A stretch of DNA of 42,661 nt, taken from contig NZ_DS981498.1 in assembly GCF_000154845.1 (NCBI RefSeq), forward strand, positions 1 to 42,661, written 5' to 3'. This document shows, one piece after another, positions 25,402 to 33,911 of this stretch (its first letter is position 1; each line of letters starts with the position of its first letter). The notes under the pieces were generated by a model. It saw only the letters and a list, made by a program, of their open reading frames with translations. It was not told where the DNA came from and did no database searches. Source of the stretch: Phocaeicola coprocola DSM 17136 (GTDB lineage Bacteria > Bacteroidota > Bacteroidia > Bacteroidales > Bacteroidaceae). The translations under genes and the position numbers were made by a program.

Positions 25402-26770
25402 TTACTTGTTCTACCGTAAGCTTTGCATTTTCAAGAAGTTTCATTGCTTCTTTTCGCAGGGCAAAGCTTTTTCGTACATGTTGAGCTATTTCATCCTGTA
25501 CCTCTTGTCGTATGATTGGTATGGGCAGTTTCTCTAATTCAGGTTTGCTGATGGCTGTAAGAATTGTGCCCGAACAACCTTTCTTCATCAATTGTTGTAT
25601 AGGTAATGATTTGAAAAGTGTAAGCAATGTTTCTGAGTTCATTTTAGAGGATTGCAGTACATAAAAACCAGTGGAACATAATGCACCCTCGTAATCTTCC
25701 GTAACCAATGCACAACTTTCCAATGACCCCTCAATGGAAGAAACTATCACATCTCCTTGATGTACCATTCGTCTTGCACGGGTTGGCAGGTTCTCGCCGT
25801 TTTGAATGTCACACCCTATTATCTCACCCGATTTGCCAATGTTGGCAAGTTCTATATATTTGTAGCGCACACCGGTTTCGGGAGTATAATTAGCATCTTT
25901 AATGTTACATGCATCCCCTAACAGTTCATAACCATTGGAATAGGATTGTACAAGTCTACAATAATCCTCATACTTAGGCAGGTAATATTCTGCGTCAAAA
26001 CGTCCTGTATCAAGAAAAGACTCTTTTAATGTCTTTACATTGTATGCATCAGGATTGGCGGCAAAGTCGGTCATACCCAAGCATTCCAAAAGGTAGGATT
26101 CAGCTTCGGAATACAACTGCCTGCTTTTTAAAGAATAAGCATAAGATTGTTTCACAAAACTAGAAATTTGTTCCTTTATATTGTTACTTAAATCAGGTAC
26201 TAATAATTGGTCAAAGTCTTCCAATATAATACCTGTTTGTCCAGAACCTCTTCGAAATTTTTGAATTTGCTGCTGACCGTATTTGCATCTAAGATATGTT
26301 GCCAAATACTCTGATGATATATTGTTTTTAGGACGTATTATTGCCAATTTACAGCTACAAGTAGCATTATTATTTGTAGAAACTAAAGAGATATTCCCAA
26401 TAATAGCACCAACAATAGACATTAATATATCACCTTTCTTCAAATGTGACCGTCGCATTATAGATAATTCATATACATATCTTGGAATACGCAACGGATT
26501 GGGTGAAAACTCTATGAATGAATTATAAATATCACCACCCCGATAATAAGGTATACCATCATTCACAAAGTTTTGACTAATTGACATATGATTTCCATCA
26601 GATATATCAGTGAATGTGGTTAAAGGAATCGCACCTATGCCTTTCAGTAATAGCACTTGGCTAAGATTGGATTTTGAGTAAAATTCAGCATCCAATCTTA
26701 AAGTACGCTCTAATGTCCGATTGCTAATTATTGATATTTCCAGCCCCTCCAACAAAGCCTTATACTTCAC
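25382..26770 (-). CDS. hsdS: HsdS-like specificity subunit with two TRDs and a poly-G end
   Basis: 462 aa, type I/BcgI-like DNA specificity protein. It has two repeats, each a TRD plus conserved helix: LRLDAEFYSK opens TRD1 (residues 25-210) and LDTGRFDAEYY opens TRD2 (245-455). The helix RQLYSEAESYLLECLG separates them and KEAMKLLENAKLTVEQV ends the second. The start is GTG at 26770, overlapping the methylase stop as GTGA. The last codons are GGG GGG GGG TAA: the G9 tract at 25385-25393 places the stop. Loss of one G would remove the stop and add the downstream TRD. Confidence 0.9.
   Translation of the reverse strand: MKYKALLEGLEISIISNRTLERTLRLDAEFYSKSNLSQVLLLKGIGAIPLTTFTDISDGNHMSISQNFVNDGIPYYRGGDIYNSFIEFSPNPLRIPRYVYELSIMRRSHLKKGDILMSIVGAIIGNISLVSTNNNATCSCKLAIIRPKNNISSEYLATYLRCKYGQQQIQKFRRGSGQTGIILEDFDQLLVPDLSNNIKEQISSFVKQSYAYSLKSRQLYSEAESYLLECLGMTDFAANPDAYNVKTLKESFLDTGRFDAEYYLPKYEDYCRLVQSYSNGYELLGDACNIKDANYTPETGVRYKYIELANIGKSGEIIGCDIQNGENLPTRARRMVHQGDVIVSSIEGSLESCALVTEDYEGALCSTGFYVLQSSKMNSETLLTLFKSLPIQQLMKKGCSGTILTAISKPELEKLPIPIIRQEVQDEIAQHVRKSFALRKEAMKLLENAKLTVEQVIENGGG
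25385..25393 (-). repeat. G9 homopolymer, candidate phase-variation tract
   Basis: Nine consecutive Gs on the coding strand lie exactly at the junction of the two specificity reading frames. Lengths of 8 or 11 fuse the frames; 9 gives a two-TRD protein plus a half subunit. Confidence 0.75.
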
Positions 26771-28905
26771 TTCATTAAAGGGGCATCCGCGAAAAAAGAT
26801 AAACCTTCTTTCTTCGCAAATTCGGCAAAAGCTTCAGCTATTCCGTCTTTGGTTAGTCCATCGTGATTGAAAAGGTCATGCTTTACAATGAGATGTCCAT
26901 GTGTATCAAGCAGCGGTACATTGTTTCCCTCTTCATCTATAGTATTTTGATAAATCTTATTACCGCTATTATCCTTACTTGGTTCCTGCATGGTTGCAAA
27001 GAAAATATTGTAATCCTCTACTTTCGGGCAAAGCACATCATCCCATTTCTGAACGAATAGGACGCTTGTTTTTGTACCTGTATGCGGCTTGAATACATTA
27101 CCATGTAATCCTATGACAGCAAGGATACGACAGCGGTCTGCAATGTATTCACGCAACACCTTATCGCTACTGTTATTGAAACGTCCTTGCGGTAGTACGA
27201 TTGCCATACGTCCGCCAGATTTCAGAAAATCGATGTTGCGTTCTACGAACAGCACATCACGGCTCATGTTTGAAGCCTGTTTCAGCTTTGTTTTACGGAA
27301 CGTACCGTCTGCCATTTGATAAACTGTTTCACCGCTATTTGCCAATGCTTCCGGAAATGTAGGCTCTCCTTGGGTAATCGTTGCTCCTGATGGTACATTT
27401 TTCAGTTTTTCCAACGAAACAGAACGACTTAAATCGTATTTGGCAAGGATACGGCTTTCTTTTACATCTCCTGCAAACGGAGGGTTTGCCATTACAATAT
27501 CAAAAGTAAAATCACGGTTGCTGTTCTTTTCAGCTCTCATTTTTTTGAGCTTCTTCCAACCCTCTGAATAAGTATCACTCCAATTTTCATCCTTCACAGT
27601 TTCATCCCAACGCTCATAATCAAGCGTATTCAAGTGCATAACATTGGTCTGACCATCTCCGGCAATCAAGTTAAGAGTTCTCGCCACACGCACGGCTTTT
27701 TCATCAAAATCAATGGCGAATACATTGTTCTGTACATAGTCACTGCATTCAGCTGGTTTTTCTTCCAAAGTAAACAGATGACTACGTTTCAATCCTTTTG
27801 CTTCCAGAATTTTTTGCCATACATGGAAAATTGTATGGACAGGGAAACCGCAGCTGCCAGCTGCCGTGTCTATCATCTTCTCGTCAGCTTTCGGATTGAG
27901 CATCTTCACACACATATCAATCACATAACGGGGAGTAAAATATTGTCCTTTTTCACCTTTACTACTTTTATTGATAAGATATTCAAATGCTTCGTCCACC
28001 ACGTCAAGATTGGAGTTGAATAACTTTACGTCTTGCAAGGAAGCAACACATACGGAAAGATGCGATGGTGTAAGTAGAATCTTGGCATCTTCAGTAAATA
28101 CGCCTTGCCACTTTTCTTTAGCTTGGTCAAATAGAGTTTGCAACTTTTCTTTTAACTCCGTTTCTGTGTCGCCGTAATTACGGAATTCAAGGTTGCGGTC
28201 GGGTTTACGACCACTCTCCATTTCATCATAAAGTTTGGTAAAGATAAGTTTGAAAACTTCCTCAAATACATCTACGCCTGCACCAGCCAATACCTCATCC
28301 TCCATTTCGAGAATTAAGTCTTTCAGAGATTTCCGTTCATTCACCAATTTATCTTTTTTGATAAGGTCAGAAATTTTCCACCGTTCTGAAATAATATCTG
28401 AAAGCTTTTGGTCGGCACGTGGAAGCATACTCAAATCTTCAAAATAATTCGGGTCTTTACGATGGTAATAAGAAATCTGCCGACCGTTACTCCATACACC
28501 GATGGGCGCACCCGTTGCATTGCAGTAGCTTTTCAGCTGTTCCTTACCGTCTTTCAACTTCGGCTTTTTCAATTCCACAATGATATACGGGCTTGTGGTT
28601 TGCTGTTTGTCAAAAACTACAATGTCTGCCCGTTTCTTTTCCCTGCCGAATGTAACCTCGTATTCCAATTCCATTCTTGAAACTGGATAACCTAAATCCT
28701 GCGTAAGAACCAACAGATATAATTGACGCACTACTTCTTCTGGAGTTAACTTTATTTCTTTCTTACGCACTAAGCATGTAAGATAATAGTCAACTCCTTT
28801 CTTTGACATCCGTTCAGTTACACGTCTTTCCAATTCCGAGATTTGCTCCTCTGAAAACAGGCTTAGTTCATACTCTGTACCTTTAATAATATCTGTTAGT
28901 TTCAT
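26767..28905 (-). CDS. Fused restriction nuclease / N6-adenine DNA methyltransferase
   Basis: 712 aa. Residues 60-190 form an HsdR-N-like PD-(D/E)xK nuclease domain: RADIVVFDKQQ then YIIVELKKPK (D...E-x-K). Residues 210-690 are an HsdM-type gamma methyltransferase: GQYFTPRYVIDMCV, DTAAGSCGFPVHT (SAM motif I) and the catalytic DIVMANPPF. No helicase domain is present here or nearby. This is the layout of type IIB/IIG enzymes such as BcgI, where one chain cuts and methylates and a separate S subunit reads the site. It starts at ATG 28905, 10 nt after the XRE gene. It protects host DNA and should restrict foreign DNA. Confidence 0.88.
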   Translation of the reverse strand: MKLTDIIKGTEYELSLFSEEQISELERRVTERMSKKGVDYYLTCLVRKKEIKLTPEEVVRQLYLLVLTQDLGYPVSRMELEYEVTFGREKKRADIVVFDKQQTTSPYIIVELKKPKLKDGKEQLKSYCNATGAPIGVWSNGRQISYYHRKDPNYFEDLSMLPRADQKLSDIISERWKISDLIKKDKLVNERKSLKDLILEMEDEVLAGAGVDVFEEVFKLIFTKLYDEMESGRKPDRNLEFRNYGDTETELKEKLQTLFDQAKEKWQGVFTEDAKILLTPSHLSVCVASLQDVKLFNSNLDVVDEAFEYLINKSSKGEKGQYFTPRYVIDMCVKMLNPKADEKMIDTAAGSCGFPVHTIFHVWQKILEAKGLKRSHLFTLEEKPAECSDYVQNNVFAIDFDEKAVRVARTLNLIAGDGQTNVMHLNTLDYERWDETVKDENWSDTYSEGWKKLKKMRAEKNSNRDFTFDIVMANPPFAGDVKESRILAKYDLSRSVSLEKLKNVPSGATITQGEPTFPEALANSGETVYQMADGTFRKTKLKQASNMSRDVLFVERNIDFLKSGGRMAIVLPQGRFNNSSDKVLREYIADRCRILAVIGLHGNVFKPHTGTKTSVLFVQKWDDVLCPKVEDYNIFFATMQEPSKDNSGNKIYQNTIDEEGNNVPLLDTHGHLIVKHDLFNHDGLTKDGIAEAFAEFAKKEGLSFFADAPLMK

Positions 28906-28915
28906 TTATGTTATC

Positions 28916-29137
28916 TTAAAATTGTTCATTGTCTTTTGTTTGCTTGTTCGATATAAGTAATTCCCGAACATCAATATCCAAAATATTAGCAATTTGATAT
29001 AGCACCGAAATAGGAGGTTGTACTTTATTGGAAGCATACAGATTGACCATATTGAAAGTCTTTCCAAGTCTATTTGCCAATTCCGTTTGGCTGATGCCTC
29101 TTGCCGCTAATGCCTCTTTTATACGGTTCTTGCACAT
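28916..29137 (-). CDS. XRE-family regulator (C-protein-like)
   Basis: 73 aa, a single helix-turn-helix domain: ISQTELANRLGKTFNMVNLYAS (in pieces, residues 15-38), then PPISVLYQIANILDIDVRELL. Size, fold and place directly upstream of the methylase gene match controller proteins that time restriction-modification expression. That role is inferred from context. A perfect 7-bp inverted repeat (29204-29222) in the upstream region is a candidate operator. Confidence 0.85.
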   Translation of the reverse strand: MCKNRIKEALAARGISQTELANRLGKTFNMVNLYASNKVQPPISVLYQIANILDIDVRELLISNKQTKDNEQF

Positions 29138-29147
29138 ATTATGTTTT

Positions 29148-29228
29148 GCTCATCGTTGTTTATTGGCTGCAAAAATATAAAATTTAATTTGGTAACCTTC
29201 GTATAGTATTGAAAAAATACTACTTTTG
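29148..29228. promoter_or_regulatory. Divergent promoter region with inverted-repeat operator
   Basis: The inverted repeat TAGTATT-gaaaa-AATACTA lies at 29204-29222. The leftward -7 box TATTTTTG (minus strand, about 29170-29177) serves the XRE/RM operon, and the rightward -7 box TACTTTTG is at 29221-29228, touching the repeat. No exact -33 boxes are seen. No gene follows the rightward promoter before the element end. From 29138 to 29601 the DNA otherwise holds only the arm-type repeat and the right 21-bp repeat. Confidence 0.5.
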
Positions 29229-29258
29229 TACCTGAAGAGTTACTCTATGAAGTAAAAC

Positions 29259-29301
29259 AAAGCAGAACAAAGCAATTAAAACGGTTGCTAAATCATTACC
29301 C
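29259..29301 (+). repeat. Right arm-type repeat
   Basis: Imperfect partner of 16596-16637, direct orientation, 60 bp inside the right core repeat. Confidence 0.65.
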
Positions 29302-29360
29302 CCAAACAAGGTAATTCTTCTAAATTGCTTAATTTCAATAGCTATATTCTTTATACAGAT

Positions 29361-29381
29361 TTACGGAAAATCTGTGGAATA
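29361..29381 (+). repeat. Right 21-bp direct repeat (attR core)
   Basis: Exact copy of 16480-16500, marking the right end of the element. DNA to the right (29382-29601) shows no gene. Confidence 0.85.
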
Positions 29382-29601
29382 ACCTTGTGAAACGGGGGAA
29401 ATGATGCTAAAAGTCTTGATGTCAAAGTTGATATGATGTAGCATCAATCGGTTATTCTGTGTATGGTTATGTTATCAATAATAGTTTTAAACTCGGCTTC
29501 AGGTTAGTTTTTTTATTGCTTGTGTAAGTGGAAAATTAAATTTCATATCCAGTATTTGGACTAACATACACCACACATCTACGGATAGTGACGTGAGAAT
29601 A

Positions 29602-29881
29602 CAAGAAAGCCAATACCGTACGTCTGTGTGCTAACATGTAAGAAACTCGTTACCTACCACGACAGTTACGCAAAAGCAATGGAAAAATACGGTTTGCAAC
29701 GAGGCGTACGTGGCTCAGAAGCACGGCAAACGACAACAGTTCAATACTACCGTGATTTCTTGTACTTTGCATCGAAGGGAAACCCATTGGAGAGTGGCTC
29801 AAGGAGCAGTTTGACAAGTTGTTTACAACTATACGGAAAAAGCCTTATACAGTTTTAAGACAGAAAAGGAATCAAATATAG
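29602..29881 (+). pseudogene. Shrunken second MobV relaxase remnant
   Basis: AAGAAAGCCAAT...CGTCTGTGTGC, then the YHDSYAKAMEKYGLQRGVRG region and QYYRD match the relaxase around 23629-23797. After about 600 bp missing, the sequence jumps to LVLCIEGKPIGEWLKEQFDKL, matching 24403 on. A smaller deletion removes the start of the conserved helix. The tail differs from the intact copy (FTTIRKKPYTVL), so this is a diverged homologue, not a recent duplicate. It lies outside the right core repeat. Confidence 0.88.
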
Positions 29882-29977
29882 TGATTAATTTACTTAGTCT
29901 TAATCGAAAAGGAATAGTCAAAAATTGGTTAGGTTATTTATTATCAGTATCTTTGAGTGTCATCAAGATGAAAGATT

Positions 29978-31609
29978 ATGAAAAAGTTTCTGTTCATATT
30001 GTGTTCATTGGTCGTTATCAGTAAGCTTACCGCACAAAACAGCGATTATACAGACATATCCGCATTGCTGGAAAACAAAATTTGGAAGGTACAAGCTCCA
30101 AAAGGCAAGCAATATGCTATGGAGTTGGAATTTCGTGATGCAGGATTGAGAAAGACTTTTTTATCTGATGAGAAGAAAACAGAAACATTTTATTCGTATT
30201 CTTTGTGCGGAGATACAATCAAGGTTTTTGAGTCAAGGAAAAAGTATATCATTCAAGAACTTACAGACAGCACTTTAGTTTTTCAGTATTTGCCGGACAG
30301 CTTGACGATTAGTGTCGGCTCTGTCAAATGTGTAACAGACAACACTCTTGAAGGACAGCGTAAGAACGAAGAACGTCTGGACAGTATATGGCGTAAAGAG
30401 GATATTTGGAACAAGGGCGTGGCAAAGATAACCGGAGAACCTGTTAAGGATTTATCCACGATAGAACCTCCACGATGGGCTGTTTGGGATTATGATCTGA
30501 CAAAATACTATGTTTCCCAAATGAAATACCCGGAAGAATTGCTGAAAAAGAATATAGCAGGTTATTCCGTAGTGATGTTTTCCATTGATACTTTGGGATT
30601 GCCACGCAGTATCAATATTTTGACAACCAAGCATAAAGACTTCGACAAAGAAGTCATCAGACTGACCAAGGATCTTCCACACTGTCTTCCATGTCTGGAT
30701 AAGAATGGGAAGCGGATGGAATGTCTATACACAGTATATGTTCCATTCCTGCCACAACACTATAGAGACAGAGTAAAGAAAGACAGTATTTGGGAAGAAG
30801 AACAGAAACATTGCTTTGTGGAATGGGAATCACCATCTTGTTTCCAGGACGGAAATCCCAATACTATACAAAATTATATAGACGAAAGACTTGTGTACGA
30901 CCCGAGTTTGTTAGGTAATAAAGAACAGGTGAGAGGATTTTATAAAGTAAAAATAAATTCGTATGGAGAAGTATCCGAAGTTGATGTTTTCCGTAGCTGC
31001 GGCATACATGAGTGGGACGCGCAAGTAGTGGATATTATCAAAGGTATGCCCCGATGGACACCTGCCATCAGTTATTATGGCAAAAGCAAATACCGGGAGT
31101 CTATATGGACCATGAACGTTTTCTTCAGGAAGACAAAAGGCAAACTGATTGCTCATACATTTGAGAAAAATCTTGAGACAGGTGTTCCCGTATGCTTCCT
31201 GAATGAACGGGGAGATACCATTGTGCCATACGGCAAGTATAATTACTGTCAAATAAATCGTGTCAAAAATTTAGTTTTCGCATACGAAAACAAGCAAGAT
31301 ACCCGGATTGTCTGCTTGAATGGTCAAGGCGAAGAACTGTTCTACGTCTTTCAGTATGACAATGGACCGGATAAACTTCGGGAAGGACTGTTTCGTATAA
31401 CGGATGAAAACGGACTGATTGGCTTCGCTGATTCTTTAGGGAATATAGTTATAAAGCCCCAATTCAAATTTGCCTTCCCTTTTGAGAATGGCAAGGCAAA
31501 GGTTACATTTTCAGGAGAAAGTAAGGTCGTTCCTGATTCTAAAGATGAAAAACATTACTGGGATAGTCCCGACTGGTATTATATAGATACGAATGGCAAA
31601 ATTTTATAG
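29978..31609 (+). CDS. Secreted protein with two TonB-C-like domains and WG repeats
   Basis: 543 aa. Signal peptide residues 1-19 (KKFLFILCSLVVISKLTAQ). Two TonB C-terminal-like folds are seen: PEELLKKNIAGYSVVMFSID..GLPRSINIL (about 185-265) and VRGFYKVKINSYGEVSEVDVFRSCG (about 310-380). Each continues with a P-x-W/P-C-L helix end. The C-terminus has WG-like repeats (ENGLIGFADSLGNIVIKPQFKFAFPFENGKA). There is no transmembrane energy-transducer helix or proline linker, so it is not a classical TonB. It is probably periplasmic or surface-located. The start is chosen at ATG 29978. Confidence 0.75.
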   Translation: MKKFLFILCSLVVISKLTAQNSDYTDISALLENKIWKVQAPKGKQYAMELEFRDAGLRKTFLSDEKKTETFYSYSLCGDTIKVFESRKKYIIQELTDSTLVFQYLPDSLTISVGSVKCVTDNTLEGQRKNEERLDSIWRKEDIWNKGVAKITGEPVKDLSTIEPPRWAVWDYDLTKYYVSQMKYPEELLKKNIAGYSVVMFSIDTLGLPRSINILTTKHKDFDKEVIRLTKDLPHCLPCLDKNGKRMECLYTVYVPFLPQHYRDRVKKDSIWEEEQKHCFVEWESPSCFQDGNPNTIQNYIDERLVYDPSLLGNKEQVRGFYKVKINSYGEVSEVDVFRSCGIHEWDAQVVDIIKGMPRWTPAISYYGKSKYRESIWTMNVFFRKTKGKLIAHTFEKNLETGVPVCFLNERGDTIVPYGKYNYCQINRVKNLVFAYENKQDTRIVCLNGQGEELFYVFQYDNGPDKLREGLFRITDENGLIGFADSLGNIVIKPQFKFAFPFENGKAKVTFSGESKVVPDSKDEKHYWDSPDWYYIDTNGKIL

Positions 31610-31683
31610 GGTTTATTGCTAACTTTAGCCCTTACCTCAACTTTTCTTATTTAATGCACCGAATACCATATAGACCTTGATTC

Positions 31684-32643
31684 TTATAAAATCACATTAT
31701 GCTGATTATCTGACTGTCTTCTGAAAATCTGTGCTGCGATGCTGCCTGAAAAGTTGTGCCATACCGAGAACATGGCTCCGGGTACGGCTGCCATAGGAAA
31801 CAAGGCAAAATGGGTGGCAGCAAGTGAAGTTGCCAGACCGGAATTCTGCATACCGACCTCGATGGCAATGGCCGAACGTTTAGACGGTTCGCTTCCGGTT
31901 ATGGCAGAGAGGCCGTATCCTAAGACTAGTCCGAATACATTATGTAGAATTACCGCTACAGCTACTATCAGGCTGCATGTAAGGATGCTGGTCGCGTTGT
32001 GCGCTACGATGATGCCGATGATGAAGGCAATGGATAAGGTGGAAATCATCGGTAGCAACGGCAGTATCCGTCGGGTAGTCCGCTGGAAGTAATGATTGGC
32101 AGCCACTCCCAGTACGATGGGTACTATCACCACTTGCACGATACTTAAGAACATGCCTGTTACGTCTACTTTCACCGATTCACCGGCAAGTAACCATACG
32201 AGGGCAGGTGTCATGATGGGAGCCAGCAGGGTAGAAACTCCGGTCATAGCTACACTCAGGGCTACATCACCTTTGGCCAGGTAGCAGATAACGTTACTGG
32301 CCGTACCTCCCGGACAACATCCTACGAGGATTACTCCTAAGGCGAGTTCTTCCGGCAAAGACAGTAACTTACAGAGTAGCCACGCCAGTGAGGGCATGAT
32401 AAGAAACTGTGCCAGTTCGCCGACGAGAATGTCTTTCGGATGCTGTAAGACCGGTCTGAAGTCGGACGGACGGAGTGTTAGTCCCATGCCGAACATCACT
32501 ACGCCCAGCATTGGTGTGATGGCCGAAGTGTCTATCCAGACGAACGAAGAAGGCAAAAAGAGGGCCACAGCCGTCACTAGCACTACCACAAGGGTAATAT
32601 GGGCGGCAATCCATATAGATAGTTGGATGAGTTTATTTTTCAT
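31684..32643 (-). CDS. Bile acid:sodium symporter family protein
   Basis: 319 aa from the ATG at 32643 (MKNKLIQLSIWIAAH), with about nine to ten hydrophobic helices. The family signature GMGLTLRPSDFRPVLQHPKDILVG follows helix 2 (shown for recognition in part), then LVGCCPGGTASNVICYLAKGDVALSVAMT, the Na+-site crossover, read here in two pieces. The C-terminus has EVGMQNSGLATSLA. It imports an organic anion with Na+; bile acid as substrate is not certain, since many members carry pyruvate or pantothenate-like acids. A -7 box TAACTTTG lies at 32668-32675 (minus strand). Confidence 0.9.
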   Translation of the reverse strand: MKNKLIQLSIWIAAHITLVVVLVTAVALFLPSSFVWIDTSAITPMLGVVMFGMGLTLRPSDFRPVLQHPKDILVGELAQFLIMPSLAWLLCKLLSLPEELALGVILVGCCPGGTASNVICYLAKGDVALSVAMTGVSTLLAPIMTPALVWLLAGESVKVDVTGMFLSIVQVVIVPIVLGVAANHYFQRTTRRILPLLPMISTLSIAFIIGIIVAHNATSILTCSLIVAVAVILHNVFGLVLGYGLSAITGSEPSKRSAIAIEVGMQNSGLATSLAATHFALFPMAAVPGAMFSVWHNFSGSIAAQIFRRQSDNQHNVIL

Positions 32644-32878
32644 TGTTGTTATCTCAAAAATTGTCTGCAAAGTTACAAAATTTCATGTGAATCTTGACGT
32701 GTATGTTTGTCTTGTCGAAATCACTGTCTGTCTACTTTCGGTGAATCGAAGATGGGAAATAAATTATTGCAGATATTTTGATTAAAAATTCAGCATCTTT
32801 TCTCCAAAATATCATGAAGTTTTAGAGAAAATTTGTACAAAAAGAAAAAGGAACTTCCTGATGAATTATAAAAACAAA

Positions 32879-32908
32879 ACGTCCCGTGTGAAAAAGCACA
32901 CAGGACGT
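32879..32908 (-). terminator. Terminator of the acyltransferase gene
   Basis: The stem ACGTCC-GTGTG / CACAC-GGACGT with loop CTTTTT is followed on the minus strand by TTTGTTTTTA. It is 22 nt after the acyltransferase stop codon. Confidence 0.8.
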
Positions 32909-32930
32909 TGTATATAAAGACTATACATTG

Positions 32931-33488
32931 TCAGTCTATATCGCCTAGAACGAATTTGTGAGGATGTTTTCCTTTGAAATCTTTGAAATACAATTTGATT
33001 TCGCGCATATCCTTGTCTATATCCCCGCTGGGTATGATATACTTGCCTGCTGTTATACATTTCTTTTCGTAATCGATGCCGATCAGTACGATAGGAATGT
33101 TTGCCCCTAATGCTATGTAATAGAATCCCTTTTTCCAGTTCGGGTTAGGAGAGCGGGTTCCTTCAGGGGTGATGGCAAGATGAAATTTCTCGCTGGCGTT
33201 TACTTGCTTGATGACTTGATCTACCATTGAGGTACGTTTGTCACGATGTACGGGGATTCCTCCCATCCAGCGGAACAAAATACCCAACGGAAAGAAGAAC
33301 CATTCTTTTTTCATCATGAATCCCGACTCACGACCTATGGCACTGATAAACAGCTTGCCGATAAACAGGTCCCAGTTCGTGGTGTGAGGGGCTGCACAGA
33401 TAATGCACTTGTCGAAATCAGGGACGGAAACTTCAGCTTTCCATCCCAGTATCTTGTGGTAGATAAAGCTGCAAATGGCTTGTTTCAT
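32931..33488 (-). CDS. PlsC-like 1-acylglycerol-3-phosphate acyltransferase family protein
   Basis: 185 aa. The acyltransferase catalytic motif HTTNWD (H-x4-D) lies near residue 34, the substrate motif GGIPVHRD near 75, and PEGTRSPNPNW near 110. It is shorter than typical PlsC because it lacks N-terminal membrane helices, so it may be a lysophospholipid or small-lipid acyltransferase. It follows the 90-aa gene by 5 nt, in the same operon. Confidence 0.85.
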   Translation of the reverse strand: MKQAICSFIYHKILGWKAEVSVPDFDKCIICAAPHTTNWDLFIGKLFISAIGRESGFMMKKEWFFFPLGILFRWMGGIPVHRDKRTSMVDQVIKQVNASEKFHLAITPEGTRSPNPNWKKGFYYIALGANIPIVLIGIDYEKKCITAGKYIIPSGDIDKDMREIKLYFKDFKGKHPHKFVLGDID

Positions 33489-33493
33489 GCTCC

Positions 33494-33766
33494 TTATTTA
33501 CCCAGTTCTTCCAATTTTTTGAAAATAGTTTGTGTACCGTTGTTGAAGTCTTCTTTCAGTTTCTTATAGAAGCCTTTTACATTACCCGGTTCAGTATGGC
33601 TGATGCGGCTGATGATGTCCTGACGGAGATTGACTGCCTGAAGGAACAATTTGCTCAGTTCTTCACGGTTTTCATCTTTGGCATTCATGCTTTCTACGAT
33701 ACACAGACCTGCGATAAGGTCGGAAATATAATTGACGTTCTTTTTTAAATTTCTTCTACTAGCCAT
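33494..33766 (-). CDS. Small helical protein of unknown function, 90 aa
   Basis: No family recognised. It is all alpha-helical, basic N-terminus (MASRRNLKKNVNYISDLIAG), without signal peptide or membrane segment. It heads a two-gene unit with the acyltransferase, 5 nt apart. Divergent from pfp, with a 145-nt shared upstream region. Confidence 0.75.
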   Translation of the reverse strand: MASRRNLKKNVNYISDLIAGLCIVESMNAKDENREELSKLFLQAVNLRQDIISRISHTEPGNVKGFYKKLKEDFNNGTQTIFKKLEELGK

Positions 33767-33911
33767 AGTTTTATTGTTTTAATGGGTTAATAAAATAGAT
33801 TGATTGCGGGGTAAAGATAACATTTTTTTTGCATACGTTTTCATATTTCCGAAAAAAAGGCGAAATTTGCCATACCGAAATTTATACACCTTATATAAAT
33901 TAAAAACAATT

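Larger units (their letters stand above)
16480..29381. mobile_element. Integrative mobilizable element, about 12.9 kb
   Basis: It is bounded by an exact 21-bp direct repeat (16480-16500 and 29361-29381). Each end also holds a related ~42-bp arm-type repeat in the same orientation (16596-16637 and 29259-29301). The integrase gene sits 250 bp inside the left end, as in Bacteroidales integrative elements. The cargo is a group II intron, two small genes, a NYN gene, an oriT-like region, a MobV relaxase and a restriction-modification cassette. No transfer (tra) genes are present, so it would depend on a helper conjugative element. The broken relaxase and the intron-split integrase suggest it may now be sessile. 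Confidence 0.85.

Noticed and set aside
29628..29858. 76-codon ORF
   Set aside because: It is the relaxase remnant read partly in the wrong frame after the deletion, not a new gene.
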